Below, in pieces: positions 18,926 through 30,426 of a DNA stretch of 41,640 nt (the first letter of the stretch is position 1; the number at the start of each line of letters is the position of its first letter). Source of the stretch: Chara braunii (lineage: Eukaryota; Streptophyta; Charophyceae; Charales; Characeae); contig BFEA01000301.1 of NCBI GenBank assembly GCA_003427395.1, positions 1,936,605 through 1,978,244 on the forward strand. Reading direction: 5' to 3'. A program made the translations under genes and the position numbers. The notes below the pieces were generated by a model that was given only the letters and a program-made list of their open reading frames with translations, was not told where the DNA came from and searched no databases.

Positions 18926-19075
18926 GAGGAGCGGTGGCGACGACGGAAGCTCGACGGACGTAACCTAATTCTTAGCCTCGTGGCCCCCCCCTTTCCTACC
19001 CGGGCGCCCGGTCACCACATACGGCCTTTGGAAGGCACCGGTCACGTAAAAAGGAGGAAGAAGTGATTTGTGCCA

Positions 19076-20056
19076 TCCGAGCCGCAACACTCACACATAC
19101 TCATACCACATGTCGCCGGCTATAGCTAGGGTGGGGAAGGACTAAACTGGCTACTGGGACTGCAACGCACACACTTTACACATACCCCATGTCACCGGTT
19201 ACAACTAGCAGTAGGCATGGACTGAACTGGGCTACCGGAACTACAACATATACACATACACATACCGCATTTCACTGGTTACAGCAAGGGGTAGGGATGG
19301 ACTGAATTGGGCTACCAGGACTGCAACATATACACATACACATACCGCATTTCACTGGTTACAGCAAGGGGTAGGGATGGACTGAACTGGGCTACCGGGA
19401 CTCCAACACACTCACATACACACACCGGGTGTCACTGGTTACAGCAAAGGGGCAACAATGGACTGAACAAGTTACCGGGCTGCAACACATGCACATACAC
19501 ATTTCGGGTGTCACCAGTTACAGCAAGGGGTAGGGGTGGACTGAACAAGTTACCGGGGTTGCAACACACACACAAACACATACCGAGAGTCACCGATTAC
19601 AACAAGGGGTAAGGGTGGACTGAACAAGTTACCGGGGCTGCAACACACACTTACACATACCGGGTGTCACTGGTTACAGCAAGGGGTAAGGGTGGGCTGA
19701 ACTGGGCTACCGGGACTGCAACACACTCACATACACACACCGGGTGTCACTTGTTACAGCAAGGGGTAAGGGTGGGCTGAACAGGGCTACCGAGACTGCA
19801 ACAAACTCACATACACACACCGGGTGTCACTGGTTACAGCAAGGGATAAGGGTGGACAGAACGAGTTACCGGGGTTGCAACACACACACATACACATATC
19901 GGGTGTCACCGGTTACAGCAAGGAGTAGGGATGGACTGCACTGGGTTACCGGGACTGCAACACACACACATACACACACCGGGTGTCACTGGTTAGAGCA
20001 AGGGGTAAGGGTGGGCTGAACTGGGCTACCGGGACTGCAACACACTCACATACACA
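19076..20056. repeat. Minisatellite, 80-bp unit, about 12 copies
   Basis: Units carry ACTGGTTACAGCAAGGGGTA, then GGACTGAACTGGGCTACCGG and GCAACACACACACATACAC. The phrase GGTTACAGCAAGG recurs at 19277, 19357 and 19437, exactly 80 apart, and later with about 79-80 spacing. The CA-rich part adds a microsatellite-like core. It lies in the leader between the 5' LTR and the pre-gag ORF. Confidence 0.9.
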
Positions 20057-22625
20057 CCTAACGACCGCCAATTGACAAGCTAGGGAGCATCCTTGCTAGG
20101 GGAAAGCCTACCGTAGTACCCCGAAGTGAATCGCCACACATACTTGTGTCAGAAAGCCAAGAGATGAGTTTGAAAGTAATCTACCCAGGGAAAAGTATCA
20201 CCGAAGTATTTCAAGATGAAGCGCTTAACACCTCAGCACCCAAATCAGCAAATTGACAAGCTTGATACCATCTACACTAGAGGAATGATCACCGAAGTAT
20301 CCCAAGATGAAGCGCTTCACACCCAAGCACCCAAATCAGCAAATTGACAAGATTGATGACATCTACACTAGGGGAATGATCTCCGANAAGCACCCAAATC
20401 AGCAAATTGACAAGATTGATGACATCTACACTAGGGGAATGATCTCCTAAGTATCCCAAGATGAAGCGCTTCACACCGAAGCACCCAAATCAGCCAATTG
20501 ATAAGATTGATGACATCTACACTAGGGGAATGATCTCCGAGGTATCCCAAGATGAATCGCAACACACACAAGCATCAAAATCAGCGAAAACACTAGATTG
20601 AGAGCATCAACACTAGGGGAAAGTTCACCGAAGTATCCCAAGGTGAATCGCAACACACACAAGCATCCAAATCAGTGNAATCGCAACACACACAAGCATC
20701 CAAATCAGTGAAAACACAAGATTGAGAGCATCAACACTAGGGGAAAGTTCACCGAAGTATCCCAAGATGAATCACAACACACACAAGCACCCAAATCATT
20801 AAAAACACAAGATTGAGAGCATCAACACTAGGGGAAAGTTCACCGAAGTATCCCAAGATGAATCACAATACACACAAGCACCCAAATCAGTAAAAACACA
20901 AGTTTCATGACATTAACACTATGGGAAAGTTCACCGAAGTATCCCAAGATGAATCGCAACACACACAAGCATCCAAATCAGTGAAAACACAAGAATGAGA
21001 GCATCAACACTAGGGAAAGGTTCCTTGAAGTATCCCAGGATGAATCGCAACACACACAAACATCCAAATCAGTGAAAACACAAGATTAAGAACATCAACA
21101 CTAGGGGAAAGTTCACCGAAGTATCCCAAGATGAATCGCAACACACACAAGAATCCAAATCAGTGAAAACACAAGATTGAGAGCATCAATACTAGGGGAA
21201 AGTTCACCGAAGTATCCCAAGATGAATCGCAACACACATAAGCATCCAAATCAGTGAAAATGCAAGATTGACAGCATCAACACTAGCGGAACGTTCACCG
21301 ACGTATCCCAAGATGAATCGCAACACACACAAGCATCCAAATCAGGAAAAACACAAGATTGACAGCATCAACACTAGGGGAAAGTTCACTGAAGTATCCC
21401 AAGATGAATCGCAACACACACAAGCATCCGAATCAGTGAAAACACAAGATTAAGAGCATCAACACTAGGGGAAAGTTCACCGAAGTATCCCAAGATGAAT
21501 TGCAATGCACACAAGCATCCAAATCAGTGAAAACACAAGATTGAGAGCATCAACACTAGGGGAAAATTCACCGAAGTATCCCAAGATGAATCGCAACACA
21601 CACAAGTATCCAAATCAGTGAAAACACAAGATTGAGAGCATCAACAGTAGGGTAAAGTTCATTGACGTATCCCAAGATGAATCGCAACACACATAAGCAT
21701 CCAAATCAGTGAAAACACAAGATTGAAGCATCAACACTAGGGGAAAGTTCACGGAAGTATCCCAAGATGAATCGCAACACACATAAGCATCCAAATCAGT
21801 AAAAATGCAAGATTGAGAGCATCAATACAAGGGGAAAGTTCACCGAAGTATCCCAAGATTAATCGCAACATACACAAGCATCCCAATTAGTGAAAATGCA
21901 AGATTGAGAGCATCAACACTAGGGGAAAGTTCACCGAAGTATCCCAAGATGAATCGCAAGACACACAAGCATCCAAATTAGTGAAAACACAAGATTGAGA
22001 GTATCAACACTAGGGGAAAATTCACCGAAGTATCCCAAGATGAATCGCAACACACACAAGCATCCAAATCAGTGAAAATGCAAGATTAAGAGCATCAACA
22101 CTAGGGGAAAGTTCACCGAAGTATCCCAAGATGAATCGCAACACACAGGCATCCAAATGAGTGAAAACACAAGATTGAGAGCATCAACACTAGGGGAAAG
22201 ATCACCGAAGTATCCCAAGATTAATCGCAACACACACAAGCATCCAAATCAGTGAAAATGCAAGATTGAGAGCATCAACAGTAGGGGAAATTTCACCGAA
22301 GTATCCCAAGATGAATCGCAACACACACAAGCATCCAAATTTGTGAAAATGCAAGATTTAGAGCATCAACACTAGGGGAAAATTCACCGAAGTATCCCAA
22401 GATGAATCGCAACACACACAAGCATCCAAATCAGTGAAAATGCAAGATTGAGAGCATCAATACTAGGGAAAAGTTCACCGAAGTATCCCAAGATGAATCG
22501 AAACACACACAAGCATCCAAATCAGTGAAAATGTTAGATTGAGAGCATCAACACTAGAGGAAAGTTCACGGAAGTATCCCAAGATGAATCGCAACACACA
22601 TAAGCATCCAAATCAGTGAAAACAC
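20057..22625. repeat. Minisatellite, 91-bp unit, about 28 copies
   Basis: The core is CCGAAGTATCCCAAGATGAA, TCGCAACACACACAAGCATC, CAAATCAGTGAAAACACAAG and GAGAGCATCAACACTAGGGG. CCGAAGTATCCC recurs at 21116 and 21207, and the next variant is at 21298, 91 apart. Units at the left end are more diverged (GAAGCGCTTCACACC variants). Single Ns at 20387 and 20678 are each followed by a repeat of the preceding bases, so the copy number is uncertain. Confidence 0.92.
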
Positions 22626-22632
22626 AAAATTT

Positions 22633-22770
22633 GGAAGGAGGGAGTAGATGAGGAAGGGAGAGGAGGAGGGGGAGAGGAAAGAGAGGAAGAAGGAGAAGGA
22701 GAAGAAGTGGAGAAGGAAAGGAGAAGGAGAAGAAGAAGGAAAAGAAGATGAAGGGGAGAAGAAGGAGAAA
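22633..22770 (+). repeat. Purine-rich tract (GGA/GAA)n
   Basis: About 138 bases are almost all A and G on the plus strand, followed by a short CTCCTCCTCC mirror. On the element's sense strand it is a polypyrimidine stretch between the LTR side and the minisatellites. The open frame over it is compositional. Confidence 0.8.
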
Positions 22771-23572
22771 TCTCCTCCTCCTTCACTCACCTCTCACTGG
22801 CCTCTAGTCAAATGGGCTTCTAGGCTTGGTTCTAGCTCCTTGAGTATAGCTTTCCCACGTCCCCATGTTCTCTCCTCCTCCTCCCACACCTCCTTCCAGG
22901 TTATGGCAAATTCCTACCTCTAAGGCTAAGGAGTCCTTCCCTCTAGAAGGGCTAAGGGGACCCCTTTCAGCCTCTCCTCCTACCTCACAGCCTGAGGGTT
23001 AAGGCGGATCACTTCCTTGGCCTCTCTCTAGCCCCTAGACCTTCTCCCTCAGCCCTATCACCATAGCCTGACTCCAGGCTAGCTCTTCTCCCTTGCTCTA
23101 TTCCACTAGGACTCTCTCATGGACTCATTTGGGCAGCATGGGCTCCTCTCATGCTCAAATGAGAGTGGCAGCCTGCACCCTCAACTTATGTAGGCTGGAA
23201 CTGGTACACCGCCCAACCCCTAGGCCTCTCCAAGAGCCCCTACCTCCAAGGCCAAATTTCAGGTTTTGGTCTCCGTGGAGGTACCTGGGCCTCATTTTGG
23301 CTAGGTACATGCAGGCCGAGAGGCAAGTACCACCTCAGACTACCTCTTGGCCTAGCCCGACCTCTTTTCACTTCAAAAGGAGCTACCTTTTGGGGTACCA
23401 TTACCCAAAATGCGGCCTTTATGGAATTTTTAGGGCCTAAAGGCCCGTCTTTCATCTTTTTCCTGGTCTAGGCTTCTTTTGGGTAGGCCGTTGCATTTCT
23501 TTAAGTGGCGGCTCCAATCTCAGCCTTGGATTTGGCTGAGATCCATGGTTCTCATCATTCCGAGCTACCCCA
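22771..23572. other. Unassigned stretch between purine tract and recognised 5' LTR sequence
   Basis: No credible gene is visible. The composition is C/T-rich on the plus strand, like the adjoining LTR. Because the left LTR copy is cut at base 1 of the window, part or all of this stretch may belong to the LTR. I could not identify a primer-binding site that would fix the boundary. Confidence 0.4.
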
Positions 23573-25290
23573 AGCTCCCCTTGGCCCAAATTTGAGCCTT
23601 TTACTTCAATTTTCAGTTTTTTTGGCGTATCTGGCCCAATCCTTGGGCCAAATACGCAGTTTTGTCTTGTTCCTCTCTTTGTTTTCCCTCCATTTTGCTG
23701 CCAACTCATTCCGGAGCTAGCCGTTTTGTGTCAGCTTACAAAAAACGGTTAGATCTCCTCCTCCGCAAGATCAGTTTTCAGATCTAAGGCCCAAAAATGA
23801 GCCGGTCAACTCACATTAGCATTTTTTTTTTTTTTTGTTGCTTAAATTCAGATATTGCAGAGATAATGCCCTCAGGACCTTATCTCTGCAATCTGGACTG
23901 CCCTCCTAGGATCTAGGAGGGATGAGGTCATCATTGAGNCCTGCCAGTCCCTACCACTGCAGTCCCAACCTGGCGACACTTTTTCCTGTACCCATTCCTC
24001 CTCCTTTGTCTCATTCTCCCCCCCTTTTCTCCTCTTTTTCCCTCCCGCCTCTTTTATTTGTTGTTTGGACAAGTGTCCAACAACTATTTTTCCTCTTTCT
24101 GGCTGTTGGACCTTTCCCAAGGCCTGATTTTTCAGCCGGCATATGCCCGTTATACCTCGGACTGCAGTAATGGCACCCCCGAAGTCCAAGGAGGTTACTT
24201 TTTGCTGCTGCCGCCTATTGTTTGAGACCCCCTTGCTCCGATTTTCTCCGGCCAACCTTTTCTCCTCGGCACCCCCTGTCGGCGCTTGTCGTGGCGGTAC
24301 TTATCATTTTCATGCGGACCCCTGGCCCGGGTGGTCCCGTCCACCTGATATTATGTTATTTTTGTTGTCATCATACCCGATCCAGGTTCCCCTTGGGTCA
24401 TCCCAGGTACCCTCCGTCTTTCCCGTGTCACGCCCGCCTCTTCCAGTCCGTCGACAATTCCTGTCGGCACCCGACTTCTCCGCATCCTCCTATTACTCTT
24501 AGTTCATACCGTTCCTCCGGCATCATCCGGGGCGACGACCCGTTTTTCATTGGGTCATCATGCGTCCCCATCGTTCAGTCGCCAGTTATTCCCCCGACGG
24601 TGTCCGACGCTCAGTCCCGCTGGTGGCTCCCGGCACCCAGTCCCGTTAGCGGCTCCCAACATTTTGCCCCATCGGTACCTGTCCCTCCGGCGGTTCCGCT
24701 GGTACTGCAATTTTCGCCTGGTCCCCGACGGTCCCCGTCACTAGTCCCGTGCTGGTACCACATTTCTGCCTGGTCTCACATGGTCCCCGGCACTCCCGCC
24801 TCACCTGTACCACGTCTTTCCTTGGTGCTCCTGACGTCCTTCCACCATACGACGATCTCCGCCCCCCGTTCCTCTTTCGTCCTGCACGCTGTTCCGTTCC
24901 GGGTGCCGGCTCCCTTCCAACTGGCGGCCTCCTTGGCCCTCTTACCGCCATGTCACGTCAGCGCCTCGCGCCCCGTCCCTTCCTACTTGCTTCCTTCCCT
25001 TGCTGCGCACTTCCTATGCTACTACCGACTTCCCGGCGGCCCTTCTCCGTCTGTGGGGAAAGAGTCGCCCCTGCTATTCTCTCACAGTCCTTTGTCGTTT
25101 CTTGCTTAGACGATTCCTTTCTAGTTTGGCGGTCCTGACAACTTTGGGCAGCCTCTAGCTTCCTACTGTCTGTGCCCGCGCTTCCGATCTCTCCAGTATT
25201 CCTAGCTCTGGTTTTCTCTGTCGTGCACAAATTGGTCATATATTGTCTCTTGAGTGACAGGAAATCATTCGGGACTCACCAGTCCCGACA
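23573..25290 (-). repeat. 5' LTR of the giant retrotransposon
   Basis: It is a direct repeat of 1-1823, starting GCTCCCCTTGGCCCAAATTT and ending AGTCCCGACA at 25290, where flanking DNA ACGTATAAAG begins. The terminal hairpin CGGGACT-CACC-AGTCCCG is at 25270-25287. It lacks about 97 bases present in the left copy and carries an N at 23939. ACGTA at 25291 would be the target duplication; its partner is outside the window. On the minus strand a TATATGACCAAT stretch lies about 50 bases inside the LTR start in both copies; whether it is a promoter is unclear. Confidence 0.82.
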
Positions 25291-25489
25291 ACGTATAAAG
25301 CCTGAAGGCAGCACGACACCTTGGTTGTTGTGGTATGCGGTGGGCTGCCGACTGCTGTGCGTTCCCCTGGCCGAACCGATCACTGGGGGCTGCGCTGTAG
25401 AGGCAAGGGGAATGAGCAAAGGGGAGGATGAATCAGAGCAGGGTTTTGCACCAGGTACATTCAGAGAGAGGGAAGGCGGAGGGGTACGA

Positions 25490-26010
25490 GAAATGAGCTA
25501 TGGCTGGGGTGAAAGTGGCATGTCCCGGCCGTTTCTTGATGAACACGAGCGGGGGAAGGTGGTAGACGGAGGTTTGAGATCAGGCAAACCTGAATCCGAT
25601 GTTAGTTTGAAGGGAGAGCTAGTATATTAAGAGCTAGTAAGAAGAAGGGCCCGCGCAGAGCTATGGAGGAAGCGAAAAAAAAAAGGGAGGAAAAGAGTTT
25701 TCTCACTCCTTAACAGGCGGATTTGGGCAAGGGAAAATTCAAACCGGCGGTTTTTGGCCATTGCGAGTTGAATGGGAGCGTTAGTTTGCCCAATGGATCA
25801 TTGGTTTGGGCGCTAGGAAGGTGATGGGCTGCGCGGAGCTATCGAGCAGTCGAATCATGACGAAGTGAAAGTTTGGAATCTCCCTAAAAAATTAGCAGAA
25901 ATAGGCGGATGGTGGTGCGTTTCCGGGGTTTCTGGCTGCTGCGAGCTCAGTGGCGGTGTCGGATTTGACGGGGGGCCAACGGACTTGGAGCTACGGTGTG
26001 CAGAGGATAC
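25490..26010 (+). repeat. Tandem units of about 165-180 bp upstream of block A
   Basis: GAGCTATGG, GAGCTATGG, GAGCTATCG and GAGCTACGG anchors lie at 25495, 25658, 25836 and 25988. Between them GCG-AG-type and GGCGG-type phrases recur at matching offsets. The array is degenerate. A related array precedes block B. Confidence 0.5.
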
Positions 26011-26502
26011 GTGAGTGGGGGGGGGGGATGCCTTAAAGGGAATGCATCTTCCCTTATTCCAGTGAAGGATTCATCCTCAAGTTATTTCCTTGCATATGTT
26101 CGGCACCACCGTGTTCGTTCGGAGCACATAGCATCACAAATATACATACTCGTTGTGCCCGCCACAACAGCCATCTTCATGTAGAGTGGTCGCTGCCTTG
26201 GTGTCGTGATCTCCTCCCCTTTCGGATCGTGGGTCTCACCGCTGTTAGCCCGGTGTGGCCATACTAATCGCAGGTTCGTTGTAGTAATGGTTGTTGAGTA
26301 GGACCACAGTCATCATCATCGTCATCAACTGGCTACCACGGTGCAGCGTTTTTCGCTTGTTCCCTATTGCTTGGAGTGGTGTTCATTCCGGCGTAGTCGG
26401 CTTGGTGATTGTGAAGAGTCTCCCCACTTTTTAGTGTGAGATCCATCCCCGGTGTTCACACGTGGGGACCTCAGGGAGCAGCCGCACACGGGCCTGTGTG
26501 TG

Positions 26503-26503
26503 A

Positions 26504-26540
<37 letters not shown>

Positions 26541-26541
26541 G
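26503..26541 (+). repeat. (TG)n(AG)n microsatellite
   Basis: GTGTGTGTGTGTGTGTGTGT-type run followed by GAGAGAGAGAGAG. Confidence 0.95.
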
Positions 26542-26604
26542 GTTGTACGGGGGCGAGAAATGCACCTCTGTCTTGGATGATGCATCCGGCCACTTTCTGG
26601 CGGG

Positions 26605-26634
26605 AGATTCACTCTTCTGTATGGGAGTGAATCT
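26605..26634 (+). other. Perfect 10-bp inverted repeat followed by T-rich tract
   Basis: AGATTCACTC and GAGTGAATCT flank a 10-base spacer. A T-rich run (about 26,639-26,700) follows. It might be a hairpin terminator or a small inverted repeat; nothing upstream shows a gene for it to serve. Confidence 0.4.
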
Positions 26635-28854
26635 TCCCTTTTTTTTTTTCTTTTTTTTTTTTTCCTCCTTTTTTTTTTCTTTTTTTCCTTCCTCTTTTTG
26701 TCATCAGATCACGTTTTGGTTGTGAGCTTGATCGCCATCGCCCTCCCCACACGTTGCTGGTTGTCCCGCTGATGGTCATTTGCCCCCCTCGTGTCTCGTG
26801 CTCCATTGTTCAGACTTAGTTTTTCGTTTTTCCGAATATGGACTGAATCTTGCCATAAATAACGGTGACTGTCGTGTTCTAGTGGAGGAAAAGAAAAAGG
26901 GGAGGAAACGGAAGAACGAAGGATTCACCTGATTTTTTACGAGATCGGTCTCGATTGATACAGGGGTGCAGAGCTGCGCTGAGCGTGGAAGAGGGGGGCA
27001 GATGTGCTTTACCTTTCTTTAAGAGGAAAGTTCATTCTCACTTTGCTCTAAGTAGTGAGCAGAGGAATTGGACTGCAGCTGTTCACAGGGGTGATTGTCT
27101 AAGCATTAAGTCACAAGGTGGAGGAAAGAAAGGCCATAGGAACAGACAGGCAGGGTGTATTCTTGTCAGGCCAGCTACTAAACTGACCGGTTTTCGGCCA
27201 CGCGTGATACGGATATACAGGCTCGTTCTTGGTTGATGGGTGAGTGGTCTGAGCAGGGACTGATAAACTGAGAATGCTTAGGGCTTAGTACTGCTGCTGC
27301 TGCGGACTGCACTTGCCGCACACTTGGCGATATCGTTGTTACCTTCGGCGCTAGCAGGCTACGACTGCTATTTGGCTATTTCGCTACCGCCTTCGTCGAC
27401 GACGGTACTAGATTGTTGCTCATTCTAGAGGACCAGCTGCTATTTACTTAACAACGAACACTGCTATCTGTGACAGCTACGACAACGAGCGCTAACGTTC
27501 CGGCTGCTCCCTTGTTGAAACAACACTGATGCACATTTCACTGCTAACGTTGCTGCTGCATCTTGACAGACTACTGTAGTTCTGCCGCGCACAGCGTCGT
27601 GTCATACTGCATTGTTAGGTCCCTGCTGAGTCAGCCCTGTGCATAGCTATTGCATCCCATGCTGAGCACAACAGTGGCACGCGCAACACTTCATTTTTTT
27701 CTGCATTTTGCCCAAATTTCGAGAATAGTGTGATGGGTGTGTTCTATTTGAACGCAGCGTTCTAGGCTGCGTAGCGATAAAATGACCTATGGAAGCAAGG
27801 TCGCCAGGATGAAAGGGTAACCTGATACTTCTAGGGGGCTACTGCCGCAGATTACGGACTGTCAGGAGATTGCCACTTGCGATTCGGCTACGAGGCAATC
27901 AGTTTCACCACATTTTGTTGGCAGTTATCAGATTGCGGTGGTCGATACAGTTGGCTCTTGAAAAGGGGGTCGCCACTTGCAGCACTTGCAGTGTATTTCA
28001 TTTGGCACCCACTGTGTTTTACCGTGTTTTGTTGTTGTGCATCCTAGGTGCTGCTGCTGAGCAGAGCGTCATTCCTCTCTGTGCACGGTTGTTGTGTAGA
28101 TAGCTTCCTACTGAGCACGGAGCTGCACGTGGCTGGGCTCTATAGTGGGTTGGACTGTGTCCTAGTGAGCTGCTTTGACATCTTGCTGCGCAGGCCTCTG
28201 TGTACTACTACAGCGTCTACTGTTACTAAGAACGGGCTGCGGCCCCGGTAGCCGTGTCGCAGCTCCTGTAACCTCGACTGTTGTTGTGCCAATCTGTGCC
28301 TACGGTTGGTGTGCGGCGGTGGCTGCTGATGCTATGCTCTACTCCGGATGTAGTCTGTGGCCACTGCGTTGAGAAAACTGTGAGCGTCGATCAGGCTGCA
28401 GCTGTGGCACGATTGTACGTCTGTCCAAGGGTGGCTTCGATTGCTGTTGCCGCACTCCAGTGAGACTGTTACAACTAGTGTCGTTGTTGCGGGATCGGGC
28501 TGCCATAACACTCAGGCTGAGAGTTACTGTGTTGTTGAAGAGCCGCTGCGGTACCACCTTGTCGTGCACCCCGTACCGACTGCGCACGACTGTAGACTCA
28601 GAGAGGTGAGCAGACCCTGCATAGGGCTATCGCGGGGATGGGGGGGAGGGCAGTCCGGAGACTGGCATTCTGAGTTCTGGCCGAGACTTGGCTACTTCTG
28701 CTGCGTTATTGGCCATCATTGCAGGGCCCTCAAGCGAATCCAGGCTACAAGGCTCTCTCCCGTGAGTCTGAGCGCACCTCTCTAGATCTCGAGAGTCTGA
28801 ACTGTCTACCTCTACCCTTCTTACTCTAAGTCTAGTCTGAGGTTACGAGAGGAA

Positions 28855-28975
28855 GGCGGCCGACGGGATTGCAACCCGTAGGACCGCGCGAAGGCCTCTA
28901 TGGGAGGTCCACCCACCGATTGCGGGAACTCTGCCGGGACCCAAGCGGGGTTCTGGAGGCAGGGAACTTCAGGTA
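28855..28975 (+). ncRNA. Conserved GATTGC hairpin domain, copy A
   Basis: ACGGG-ATTGCAA-CCCGT forms a hairpin at 28863-28879. Then CCGATTGCGGGA leads to TGCC (28932) paired with GGCA (28958), enclosing GGACCC/GGGTTC... pairing. In copy B the inner stem is AACTC/GAGTT, with a C-G pair replaced by T-A. It ends GGCAGGGAAC...AGGT. The RNA role is inferred from structure only. Confidence 0.4.
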
Positions 28976-29210
28976 TAATCTCATCTAACGCGTGTGATCC
29001 CTTCCCCTATCTGTTATCCCCTGGGTATCTGGATACAACTATGTAAGGATATTACTTTCTGTTTTGCTATGTATGTCAGGACATGTTTGGTGGAAGGCTA
29101 AACGAACAAGTATGTATGAGAGGTCAGATAACTTTTGAGTGAATTCAGACAAAATGAACTGGGGGAAGGCGGGATGGTGTTTTGTATGCCTTGACCGGGT
29201 CAACCCAAGG

Positions 29211-30426
29211 CTGAGCTCCTCTAAGTTGATGTGGGCTCAGTGCTGTGTTTTATTTATGTTTGTTGGATGACTGAATGATCTTTGAGGATTGGGCCTATCC
29301 TAAGTTAGACGGACCGGTCGCTTTTTTTTTTTCTCGGGTTTCTGAACAGGAGGATGGGCACCCTAAGTTGGGAGGACTTAGAATCCTGATGTTTTTTTTG
29401 TGGGTTGCTTAAAACAGGACTGAGGATATTCTAAGTTGCGTAGACCCAGTTCTGTGTATGTTTCTTCTGAGGGGGACAAAGGCATGAGGTTGAGCGTACC
29501 CTTAAGTTAGGGCGGCTCAGTCATAAGCCATGAACACAATGGTCAACCAAGGTATATAATTTTGATATATATTATACGAACCTATACCATCTGGCAGACC
29601 GGGCACCCTAAGTTGGGGAAGCCAGTCAGTAAGTCAGGTAGAACAAAAGGAAGAGAGAGGTGAATGAAGAATACAATGAATGTAACCAGGGTAGGCTGAG
29701 CGTACCCTTAAGTTAGGGCGGTTCAGTCTTATGCTCGTGATAATACAAAGGAGCAGAGAGTTAGTATAAACTTGTTTTATTTTCTCTTCTAAATACAAGG
29801 CAGGATTGGATATCTCCCTAAGTTGGGTAGGTCTGATTATCTGCCTAATAAGAGAGAAACATATCAAGTTTGTGCAAGTATATCAATGGTTGTTCTCCTA
29901 TATTATCGTTACGGAGACTAAGCGTACCCTTAAGTTAGGGCGACTTAGTCATACATCGTTGTACTTTGTTCAGACAGATTTTGTCTTATGTACTTAAGTT
30001 GTTAAAGCTAGCTAGACGTACCCTTAAGTTAGGGCGGCCTAGTGATATGCTCTTATCGTTGATGTTATGTAGGTCGGACGTACTCTTAAGTTAGGGCGGT
30101 CTGACCATTCGTCGTCCGTAATGGTTTTAGGCAGGTCGGGCACACCCCTAAGTTGGGGCAGCCTGATCCTATGCCCTATGTAAACTTCGTTTAAAGCTGG
30201 CTAGACATACCCTTAAGTTATGACAGTTTAGTTTTATGCTTCATGTCGTCAGTTTAAACAGAAGTCGGGCGTACCCTTAAATTAGGGCGGTCTGGTCATA
30301 TGTTTTATGACTAGAGTTTATCTGGAGTTGGGCATACCCTTAAGTTAGGGCAGTCCACTTGTGTGTACTCTTACTTGTTTACTAAGGCAGGTTGGGCATA
30401 CCCTCAAGTTAAGGCCTTGTCTGATC
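29211..30426 (+). ncRNA. Array of 16 stem-loops with constant loop and variable compensated stems (copy A)
   Basis: Each unit has an apical CCCT-TAAGTT-AGGG or close variant enclosed by an outer stem of mostly 6-8 bp. Outer arms (5' start/3' end): 29211/29240, 29287/29319, 29351/29387, 29416/29453, 29488/29522, 29591/29625, 29694/29728, 29804/29838, 29916/29950, 30012/30042, 30072/30106, 30134/30168, 30201/30231, 30264/30296, 30326/30360, 30390/30426. Examples: GGTTGAGC with GCTCAGTC, GACTAAG with CTTAGTC, GGTCGGAC with GTCTGACC, GGTCGGGC with GCCTGATC. The stems differ from unit to unit yet pair, many through G-U. Spacing varies from about 60 to 110 bases. The G-U pairs favour RNA over cruciform DNA and favour the plus strand. 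Confidence 0.65.

Larger units (their letters stand above)
1..25290 (-). mobile_element. Giant Ty3/gypsy-type LTR retrotransposon, decayed, left end outside window
   Basis: Two copies of the same sequence (1-1823 and 23573-25290) lie in direct orientation and bracket a minus-strand gag-protease-RT-RNase H-integrase region. Both copies end on the plus strand in the same CCCGACA, which on the minus strand is the LTR start TGTCGGG. A purine-rich tract abuts the left copy, as expected just before a 3' LTR. The order PR-RT-RH-IN defines Ty3/gypsy. The visible length of more than 25 kb, the extra ORF before gag, the tandem repeats and the long LTRs recall Ogre/Tat elements, but I see no proof of that lineage. 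The assembly gap at 18022-18736 leaves a small chance that the two ends belong to different insertions. Sampled LTR stretches differ by roughly 5-7% by eye, so this is not a recent insertion. Confidence 0.75.
25291..28659. other. Non-coding flank upstream of structured block A
   Basis: No recognisable gene. It contains tandem units of about 165-180 bp (25,490-26,010), a (TG)n(AG)n microsatellite, an AGATTCACTC hairpin with a T-rich tail, and from about 27,290 a long stretch rich in CTGCTG and TGCTGC. The short open frames in it overlap on several frames and look like chance. Confidence 0.5.

Noticed and set aside
20057-22625. CRISPR-like regular repeats
   Set aside because: The whole 91-bp unit repeats with no unique spacers, and the context is eukaryotic; this is a minisatellite.
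23535-23560. Primer-binding site near GAGATCCATGG
   Set aside because: CCA followed by TG is present, but the adjoining bases do not match the 3' end of a tRNA I can name, and the LTR boundary cannot be fixed because the other copy is cut off.
28441-28785. 114-codon plus-strand frame in the CTG-rich stretch
   Set aside because: Overlaps the start of block A, which is conserved as structure rather than protein; no domain seen.
28863-28879. tRNA-like element suggested by GGGATTGCAACCC
   Set aside because: No cloverleaf with acceptor, D and T arms could be drawn; only one hairpin is present.
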